From NCBI GenBank assembly GCA_964518305.1, contig CAZFDK010000051.1, positions 1-18,552 of the forward strand: a stretch of 18,552 nt of DNA, in the 5' to 3' direction. Positions 13,250 through 18,552 of this stretch are shown here, one piece after another. This DNA is from Caribbeanibacter sp964518305 (lineage in GTDB: Bacteria; Gemmatimonadota; Gemmatimonadetes; Palauibacterales; Palauibacteraceae). The stretch's first letter is position 1. Each line of letters starts with the position of its first letter. The notes under the pieces were generated by a model. That model had not been told where the DNA came from. It ran no database searches and worked only from the letters and a program-made list of their open reading frames with translations. Position numbers and translations under genes: made by a program.

Positions 13250-14415
13250 CCGCCGCCCCCGGTCCGGACGAAGACGTCGGTGGGAAGCGCGCTCCGCGGC
13301 ACCCGGGCCTCCTCGCCCCCGGTGACGCCCGGGTCCCCCAGGCGGAAGACCACGCCCGGCAGCAGCTCGAAGCGCACCTCGGGGTAGACGGCGCGCGGGC
13401 GGCGGTCCTCGGCGGCCTGCAGGGCGCCCAGCTGCCGGTGGAGGGCGGCCACGGTGCGGTACAGGCCCACCTCGGCCGCGGCGCTCCCGGCTCCGCCCTC
13501 GAGCCAGTAGGTCACCTCGCCCCCGCCCCGCGGGTCGGCGAAGGCCACCGCCGGCACGCCGGCCACCTCCAGCCCCACCCCGGGGATCGTGTCGCCGCCG
13601 GGGAGCGTGACGGTGGTGTCGCGGGCACCGGGGCGGGCGCGGAGCTCCTCCAGGGTGACCTCCTCCCGAAGCTCGGCCAGGACGCTGTCGGGGATGGCCT
13701 CCTCCGACGGCGCGGCGTCCAGGACGGCGACGTCCGTCCACCGCAGGTAGGGCGGATGGCCTTCCTCGTCCGGGCCGTCGGGGTCCTCCGCCAGCACCTG
13801 AAGGCCCACCAGGTCGCCCAGCTGCAGGTCGCCGCCCAGCCGATCCGCCGGCACGGCGACCTCGCCGAGCCACCCGTAGCCGGTGGCGCAGATCCGGGTG
13901 GGGACCCGGTTCCCGATGGCGCGCGGCCCGGTGTTCGCCCGGTCGGCGTCGCCGCCCGGCGCCGGGATCCACACCGTGGTGGATCCGAGCTCGACCCGGA
14001 CCCAGTCCCCCCCGCCGGCCGTGCCGGGCCGGACCACGTCGTCCCGGACGTCCGCCATCGCGTAGAGCGTGTCGCGAGTCCACGTCAGGTGGACCCGGGC
14101 CGTGAGGTCCGAGGCGTCGCCGGCGCCCCGCAGCGTCAGCACCTCCGGCTCGTCCCCGGCCAGCGAGATCCGGCCCTCCGGCGGCCACTCGCTCACGTCG
14201 CAGTCCAGCGCGGGCGCGGCTCGAGCGCGCGGGAGAGAGAGGGTGTCGGCTTCCTGCGCGGCGCGGCTCGCCGCGGCCGGCGACCGGTCGGCGGGCACGG
14301 GCTGCGCCTCCGGGGGCGGGGAGCCGGCGGCCACGTACAGGGAGAGAAAGGAGACGGCAGCGACTCCGGCGACGCCGAGCATCAGCGGAGGGAGGCGGCT
14401 GGGTTCACTCTTCAT
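13246..14415 (-). CDS. Membrane-anchored CBM9-like beta-sandwich protein
   Basis: From ATG 14415 this gives 389 residues: a short basic start, a hydrophobic segment (LMLGVAGVAAVSFLSLYVAAG, 11-31) and a P/A-rich linker. A domain at about 68-233 resembles carbohydrate-binding family 9-like modules: LDCDVSEWPPEGRISL, VHLTWTRDTLYAMADVRDD, DWVRVELGSTTVWI, GEVAVPADRLGG and YLRWTDVAVL. The following 150 residues (TLEELRARPGARDTTVTLPGG, AVAFADPRGGGEVTYWLEGG) are not recognised. An in-frame ATG at 14526 would add 37 charged residues before the hydrophobic segment and is less likely. Neither start has a good ribosome site. The stop overlaps the decarboxylase start (TTGA), implying translational coupling. 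Such modules often bind sugars or serve as sensor or scaffold domains on secreted proteins; no catalytic motif is seen. Its functional link to a decarboxylase is unexplained. Confidence 0.7.
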   Translation of the reverse strand: MKSEPSRLPPLMLGVAGVAAVSFLSLYVAAGSPPPEAQPVPADRSPAAASRAAQEADTLSLPRARAAPALDCDVSEWPPEGRISLAGDEPEVLTLRGAGDASDLTARVHLTWTRDTLYAMADVRDDVVRPGTAGGGDWVRVELGSTTVWIPAPGGDADRANTGPRAIGNRVPTRICATGYGWLGEVAVPADRLGGDLQLGDLVGLQVLAEDPDGPDEEGHPPYLRWTDVAVLDAAPSEEAIPDSVLAELREEVTLEELRARPGARDTTVTLPGGDTIPGVGLEVAGVPAVAFADPRGGGEVTYWLEGGAGSAAAEVGLYRTVAALHRQLGALQAAEDRRPRAVYPEVRFELLPGVVFRLGDPGVTGGEEARVPRSALPTDVFVRTGGGG

Positions 14416-14595
14416 GAACGCGGTATCGAAGCGATCGGTCGGTCGTTTCGGCTGGCGTGAGGATCGTCGGCTCGCCCGGCGGATCGCCGTCGGCTCGGCG
14501 GCGGGATCGCCCTCGGGCGTCAGCATAGGCGACGCCCGTGTCGATCGCCACGGGGGCCGGCGCGGAGGAACGCCGCGGCGCCGGGATCAGCGGCC
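14416..14595. other. 180-bp gap between the iron-transport operon and the CBM9-like gene
   Basis: The gap contains the hairpin described separately and three GATCGCC blocks (near 14482, 14506 and 14543) in a loosely repeated context. I see no gene and no convincing promoter, although one should exist for the CBM9-decarboxylase pair unless transcription reads through from the fbp operon. Confidence 0.4.
14557..14584 (-). terminator. Hairpin after the iron-transport operon
   Basis: CCGGCGC (14557-14563) pairs with GCGCCGG (14578-14584), and GC-rich inner bases can extend the stem. It lies 11 bp beyond the stop of the ATPase gene. No T-tract is seen. Position suggests the end of the fbp operon transcript. 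Confidence 0.4.
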
Positions 14596-15696
14596 TTACC
14601 CGTCCGCGGGTCCGTCGTCCGGGCCCCGGAGCAGGTGACCGCGACCCGGCCGGGCCCGGAGGCTCACCCGGGAAGCGGCGGCCAGATCCTCCGCCTCGCC
14701 GTCCCCGGCCTCTCCGTGGACCCGCACCTCCGTCTCGCCGCCGTCCTCCGCCGGGATGCGGATCCGGAGCTCCAGCCGGTCGCCGCGATAGCCGACCTCC
14801 ACCACCTCTCCGTCGGCGCGAAACCGGCCCGGGCTCCCCACCTCCAGGTCCTCCGGGCGGTAGCAGACCCGCAGCTCGTCGCCGTCCGGGGGATGGCCCG
14901 GACGGAGCGGGTCCTCCGTCGGCGGCAGGGTCCCCACCGGCGACTCCAGCTCGCCGTCTCGCCGCCGGGCGCCGAGCACGTTCACCGGCCCGAAGAGCCG
15001 GGCCACGTACTCGCTCCGCGGACGCGCGTAGACCTCCTCCGGGGCGCCCGTCTGTACGACCCGGCCGCGGCCGAGGACGCAGATTCGGTCCGCCAGCGGC
15101 AGCACCTCGTCCGTGTCGTGGAGCACGATCAGGGCGGTGGTTCCGGTCTCCCGGAGGATGCGGCCGACCTCGGACCGGAGCCGGCTCGTCAGGTTGGCGT
15201 CCAGGCCGGTGAAGGGCTCGTCCAGGAGGATGAGCTCCGGCTCGGGCGCCAGGGCGCGGGCCAGCGCCACGCGCCGCCGCTCGCCGCCCGAGAGCTGGTG
15301 GGGATAGCGGTCGCCGTGCTCCGACAGCCCCACCAGCGCCAGCACCTCCGCCCGGCGGCTGCGTCCGTCCCCTCCCATCCCCCGGAGCCCGAACTCCACG
15401 TTCTCCGCCACGGTCAGGTGTGGAAAGAGGGCCCCCTCCTGGAAGAGCATCCCCAGGGGGCGCTCCTCCGGGGGGACCCATGCGTCCGGCGCGGAGACCG
15501 TCCTCCCCGCGAGCCGGATGCTCCCCGCGTCGGGAGCCTCGAGCCCCGCGATCAGTCGCAGCAGGGTCGTCTTCCCGGAGCCGCTCTCGCCCACCACGGC
15601 CAGGATCTCGCCGGAGCCCGCCGTGAGGTCGACCTCGGCCAGGGCGACGGCATCGGACCCGGCGTACCGCTTCGTCAGGCCGCGGGCCTCGAGCAT
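14596..15696 (-). CDS. fbpC: Ferric iron ABC transporter ATP-binding protein
   Basis: This 366-residue ATPase powers the iron importer from the cytoplasmic face. Motifs are complete: Walker A GESGSGKTT (36-44), Q-loop MLFQEGALFPHLTVAENV (Gln86), signature LSGGERRRVALARAL (135-149), Walker B LILLDEPFTGLD (155-166) and switch His193. A C-terminal extension from about 240 (VCYRPEDLEV, beta-rich) is of the TOBE/regulatory type found in FbpC/PotA-like proteins. I chose ATG 15696, not the frame opening at 15762, because homology starts with MLEARGLTKRYAG. A GGAGGAGG site lies immediately upstream, and this start is 19 bp after the permease stop, whereas 15762 would overlap it. The substrate is inferred from the adjacent permease and binding protein; sulfate or other metals are less likely. 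Confidence 0.88.
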   Translation of the reverse strand: MLEARGLTKRYAGSDAVALAEVDLTAGSGEILAVVGESGSGKTTLLRLIAGLEAPDAGSIRLAGRTVSAPDAWVPPEERPLGMLFQEGALFPHLTVAENVEFGLRGMGGDGRSRRAEVLALVGLSEHGDRYPHQLSGGERRRVALARALAPEPELILLDEPFTGLDANLTSRLRSEVGRILRETGTTALIVLHDTDEVLPLADRICVLGRGRVVQTGAPEEVYARPRSEYVARLFGPVNVLGARRRDGELESPVGTLPPTEDPLRPGHPPDGDELRVCYRPEDLEVGSPGRFRADGEVVEVGYRGDRLELRIRIPAEDGGETEVRVHGEAGDGEAEDLAAASRVSLRARPGRGHLLRGPDDGPADG

Positions 15697-15698
15697 GG

Positions 15699-15706
15699 CC
15701 TCCTCC
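15699..15706 (-). promoter_or_regulatory. Ribosome binding site of the ATPase gene
   Basis: GGAGGAGG on the - strand lies just before ATG 15696; its first GGAGG is 5 nt from the start codon. It decides the start against the longer in-frame alternative at 15762. Confidence 0.7.
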
Positions 15707-15715
15707 AGGTGCCGC

Positions 15716-17428
15716 TCAGCCACGTCGATCACCACCGTTCCCACCGTCCCCTTTCCCCCCACCCCCGGAGCCGCCGGGCACGAGCCGGTTCAGGAACGCC
15801 ACCGGCAGGGTACCGGTGAGGATCAGGAGGAGGGCCGCGCTGGCCGACTCCGCGATCTGCTCGTCCATGGCCATCTGGAAGGCGGTGGTCGCCAGCGTGT
15901 CGAAGTCGAATGGGCGGAGGATCAGGGTCAGCGGGAGTTCCTTTACCACGTCCACGAAGACCAGGGTCCCCGCGGCGACCAGCGTGGTCCGGAGCAGCGG
16001 GAGGTCGACCCGGCGGAGCGCCTCCAGCGGCGCCGCCCCCAGCGTCCGCGCCGCGTCGTCGTGGATGCCGGCGACCCGGTCGAAGCCCGCGTCCACGGTG
16101 CTGAAGGCGATGGCCATGAAGCGCACGGCGTAGGCATACACCAGGGAGGCCGCCGTGGCCGAGAGCAGCACCCGGGTCGTCGCCCCCGCCGCCAGGGCGG
16201 TGACGTCGGCGAGGCCCCCGTCGAGCCACCGCACGAGGAGCAGGACGCCCACCGCGATCACGGCCCCGGGGATCGAGTATCCCAGCACCGCCACGCGGGA
16301 GAGGAGCTCGCCGGCCCGGGAGCGGCCCAGCCGCACGGCGTAGGCGATGAGCAGTCCGAGACCGACGCAGATCGCCGCTGCGGCCGCCGCCAGGCCGAAG
16401 GAGTTGAGCGTCAGTCCGAGGAAGCCGGCGTCCAGCACCTCGGGAGCCGTCCGCAGGGACCAGTAGCCGAGCTGGAGCACCGGAATCAGGAAGCCCAGGA
16501 GCACGGGAGCGGCGCACGCCGCCGTGGCCGCCCAGGCCCGGCCGCCCTCCAGGCGCCGGCGCCGCACCGGCCCGTCGCCGGCCCCCGACTCCCCGTACCG
16601 GGCGTCGCCCCGCTGCGCGCGCTCCAGCACGAGGAGCACCAGGACGATGAGGACCAGGACGCCGGAGAGCCGGAGCGCGGCGTCGAGGTCGCCGAGGCCG
16701 AACCACGCCCGGAAGATGCCCGAGGTGAAGGTCGGCACCCCGTAGTAGACCACGGCGCCGTAGTCGTTGAGCACCTCCATGAGCACCAGCGCCACGCCGG
16801 CGACCACCGCCGGCCGGGCCAGGGGCAGCCCGACGCGGACGAAGGTCCCGAGGTGGGAGCTCCCCAGCACCCGGGAGGCGTCGAGCAGGGCGGACGAGTG
16901 GCCGTGGAAGGAGGCCCGGGCCGTCAGGTAGACGTAGGGGTAGAGCACCAGGGCGAAGACCAGCACCAGCGGGCCCATGCCCATCACGTCCAGGTACAGG
17001 AACTCGTCCCGGAGGGCCGGGATCAGCGCCCGGGCGGCCGCCTGCAGGGGCCCGGTCACGTCGAACATGCCGGCGTAGGTGTAGGCCGCCACGAAGGCCG
17101 GGACGGCCAATGGCAGGATCAGCGCCCACTCGAACAGGGACCGGCCCGGGAAGGAGCAGGTCTCCACCAGCCACGCCGTGCCGGCTCCGAGCACCGCGGC
17201 CAGCAGCCCGACCGCCGGAACCAGCACGGCCGTGTTGAGCAGGTAGTCCCGGAGGACCGTATCGGCCAGATGCGACCAGGTGTCGCCGGCGGGGGCCAGG
17301 AGCCCGGCCCCCACCACCACCACGGGTGCCACCAGGACCGCCACCGCGACGGCCGCCGGCACCCCCCAGGCCGGGCGGGACCGCCGGATCCGCGCCCGGA
17401 GCCGCCGGAGGCGTTCGGCCGGGCTCAC
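15716..17428 (-). CDS. fbpB: Ferric iron ABC transporter permease, double-length FbpB type
   Basis: This 570-residue membrane protein has two fused permease halves with about twelve hydrophobic segments, as in FbpB/SfuB/AfuB. Each half carries an EAA-type loop that docks the ATPase: DASRVLGSSHLGTFVRVGLPLARP (183-206) and DDAARTLGAAPLEALRRVDLPLLR (457-480). The sequence KELPLTLILRPFDFDTLATTAF (496-517) is characteristic of the FbpB group. A basic, polar linker of about 30 residues (270-299) separates the halves. The C-terminus ends in a Gly-rich tail. The start is GTG 17428, 30 bp after the binding-protein stop; no ATG gives a comparable N-terminus. Organisation binding protein - permease - ATPase is the classical ferric-iron uptake operon, normally under Fur-type control, although its promoter is outside this window. 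Confidence 0.9.
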   Translation of the reverse strand: MSPAERLRRLRARIRRSRPAWGVPAAVAVAVLVAPVVVVGAGLLAPAGDTWSHLADTVLRDYLLNTAVLVPAVGLLAAVLGAGTAWLVETCSFPGRSLFEWALILPLAVPAFVAAYTYAGMFDVTGPLQAAARALIPALRDEFLYLDVMGMGPLVLVFALVLYPYVYLTARASFHGHSSALLDASRVLGSSHLGTFVRVGLPLARPAVVAGVALVLMEVLNDYGAVVYYGVPTFTSGIFRAWFGLGDLDAALRLSGVLVLIVLVLLVLERAQRGDARYGESGAGDGPVRRRRLEGGRAWAATAACAAPVLLGFLIPVLQLGYWSLRTAPEVLDAGFLGLTLNSFGLAAAAAAICVGLGLLIAYAVRLGRSRAGELLSRVAVLGYSIPGAVIAVGVLLLVRWLDGGLADVTALAAGATTRVLLSATAASLVYAYAVRFMAIAFSTVDAGFDRVAGIHDDAARTLGAAPLEALRRVDLPLLRTTLVAAGTLVFVDVVKELPLTLILRPFDFDTLATTAFQMAMDEQIAESASAALLLILTGTLPVAFLNRLVPGGSGGGGKGDGGNGGDRRG

Positions 17429-17458
17429 GCGCCGCCTACCGCCGGCCCGTCCGGTGAG

Positions 17459-18552
17459 CTACTGCCAACCCACCCGGTCGAAGATCCGCACCGCCCGGTC
17501 GTTCATCTCCCCCAGGACCGACAGGTTGAGCGTGTCCGCGCGGAACTCGCCCCAGGACCGGAGCAGCTCCGACGGCTCAACCTCCGGGTTCACCGGGTAC
17601 TCCTGGTTCGCCCGGGCGAAGGTGCGCTGCGCCCCGGGGCTCGTGAGGAACTCCAGCAGGCGGACCGCGGCCTCCCGGTCGTCGGCGGCGGCGGTGACCC
17701 CGGCCCCGCTCACGTTCACGTGCGCCCCGCGGCCGTCCTGGTTGGGGAAGTGCACGCCGATGGCCTCGCCGACCCGCTGCTCCTCGGGGTCGTCGGAGGT
17801 CTTGAGCCGGGCCACGTAGTAGTGGTTCACGATGGCCAGGTCGCCGACCCCGGCTGCCACGGCCATGGCCTGGTCGGTGTCGCCGCCCTGCGGCGCCCGG
17901 GCCATGTTGTCCACGACCCCCTGCGCCCACTCCCGGGCGGTCTCCTCGCCGTGGTGGGCGATCAGCGAGGCCAACAGCGACTGGTTGTAGACGTTCTCCG
18001 AGGAGCGGACCAGGATCTCGCCCTCCCAGCGGTCGTCGGCCAGCTCCTCGTAGGTCGGGAGCTCGTCCCGGCTCACCCGGTCCCGGGCGTAAGCGACGAT
18101 CCGCGCCCTGCGGGTGAGACCGTACCAGTAGCCCTCCGGGTGCCTCAGGTGATCCGGCACGCGGGCTTCCAGCGTGTCGGAGCTCACCGGCTGCAGCAGG
18201 CCCCGGGAGCGCGCCCGGTGCAGGCGGCCCGCGTCCACCGTGATCAGCACGTCGGCCGGGGTGCCCTCGCCCTCCGTGGCCAGCCGCGTGATGAGCTGGT
18301 CCGCCGAGCCCGTGACCACGTTGACCTCGATGCCCGTCCGCTCGGTGAACCGGTCGTACAGCTTCCGGTCCGACGGATAGTGCCGGTGGGAGTAGACGTC
18401 CACCACGGAGTCCCGGCCCGTGGCCTCCGCCCCGGCCTCTCCCGCGGCCTCCCCGGCCTGCTCTCCTCCGTCGCCTCCGCACGCCGCCAGGAGTGCCACG
18501 GCGGCGGCCGCCCCGGCACTGCCGTACGCACCGATGACAGCAACATGAACCA
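17459..18552 (-). CDS. fbpA: Ferric iron ABC transporter substrate-binding lipoprotein (5' end outside window)
   Basis: This is the iron-binding lipoprotein that delivers ferric iron to the permease. The frame stays open to the right edge and the first start I can see (GTG 18499) would leave only six residues before the lipobox Cys. The visible upstream residues (AVIGAYGSAGAAAAVALLAAC) form the expected signal core, so the true start is probably just beyond the window. After the Cys (18479-18481) comes a Gly/Glu/Ala-rich linker, then the family start VVDVYSHRHYPSDRKLYDRFTERTGIEVNVV. The paired tyrosines of VNHYYVARL (bases 17816-17821) match the iron-ligating Tyr pair of FbpA/FutA proteins, and the SHRHY N-terminus is closer to FutA/IdiA than to Neisseria FbpA. 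The C-terminal FLTSPGAQRTFARANQEYPVNP is also family-typical. First gene of the three-gene operon. Confidence 0.88.
   Translation of the reverse strand, partial: VHVAVIGAYGSAGAAAAVALLAACGGDGGEQAGEAAGEAGAEATGRDSVVDVYSHRHYPSDRKLYDRFTERTGIEVNVVTGSADQLITRLATEGEGTPADVLITVDAGRLHRARSRGLLQPVSSDTLEARVPDHLRHPEGYWYGLTRRARIVAYARDRVSRDELPTYEELADDRWEGEILVRSSENVYNQSLLASLIAHHGEETAREWAQGVVDNMARAPQGGDTDQAMAVAAGVGDLAIVNHYYVARLKTSDDPEEQRVGEAIGVHFPNQDGRGAHVNVSGAGVTAAADDREAAVRLLEFLTSPGAQRTFARANQEYPVNPEVEPSELLRSWGEFRADTLNLSVLGEMNDRAVRIFDRVGWQ

Noticed and set aside
13250..14188. N-terminal extension of the decarboxylase frame to 821 residues
   Set aside because: The extra 313 residues are low-complexity G/R/P sequence that overlaps the CBM9-like gene in another frame. 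Decarboxylase homology starts after the TTG at 13249.
14482..14549. GATCGCC blocks as an operator array
   Set aside because: There are only three short blocks with unequal spacing in GC-rich sequence, which is too weak to call.
15697..15762. Longer start for the ATPase gene
   Set aside because: It would overlap the permease end and add 22 residues not seen in the family, while ATG 15696 has a strong ribosome site.

Overview
This is an 18.5 kb window of very GC-rich (roughly 70%) bacterial chromosome, densely packed with genes on both strands. The organism is most likely an uncultivated or little-studied member of the Gemmatimonadota or a neighbouring high-GC phylum. I base that on general protein style: lipoproteins with S/G/D-rich linkers, a DUF5117-type zinc metalloprotease, a CocE-type secreted hydrolase, a DUF222 protein, and an acidic tail on GyrA. 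There is no 16S rRNA or other marker in the window to confirm it.

Left part, + strand (1-6933). The window opens inside gyrA (DNA gyrase A; 5' end missing). A 254-bp spacer with short tandem repeats follows, then a DUF222/13E12-type protein that has lost its HNH nuclease core. Next is an OsmC-family peroxidase gene (3665-4132) interrupted by an in-frame UGA exactly where the family has its first catalytic cysteine. A hairpin of the right size and distance to be a bacterial SECIS element lies just downstream, so I read this as one selenoprotein gene rather than two small ORFs or a pseudogene. A lipoprotein of unknown function and an Nramp-like transporter follow, 16 bp apart.

Right part, - strand (7032-18552). 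In the direction of transcription this runs from the right edge to the left. First comes a three-gene ferric-iron ABC importer: binding protein (truncated by the window edge), permease, ATPase. Then come a membrane-anchored CBM9-like protein and a PLP-dependent decarboxylase, joined by a TTGA stop/start overlap. Last are a lipoprotein zinc metalloprotease and a secreted CocE/S15-type hydrolase. This half therefore looks like iron uptake plus extracytoplasmic peptide and amino-acid metabolism. The two halves converge at 6934-7031, where two strong hairpins sit.

A 16-bp perfect palindrome (CGTCTCCGCGGAGACG) recurs across the window: four exact and three near-exact copies. Four copies are in the DUF222 gene and one in the gyrA tail, always read as Val-Ser-Ala-Glu-Thr. 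Two more are non-coding, just after stop codons. No tRNA, rRNA, CRISPR array, insertion sequence or replication origin was seen.

The best leads are the probable selenocysteine-containing OsmC, the dispersed palindrome with its conserved VSAET reading, and the DUF222 protein without a nuclease core.
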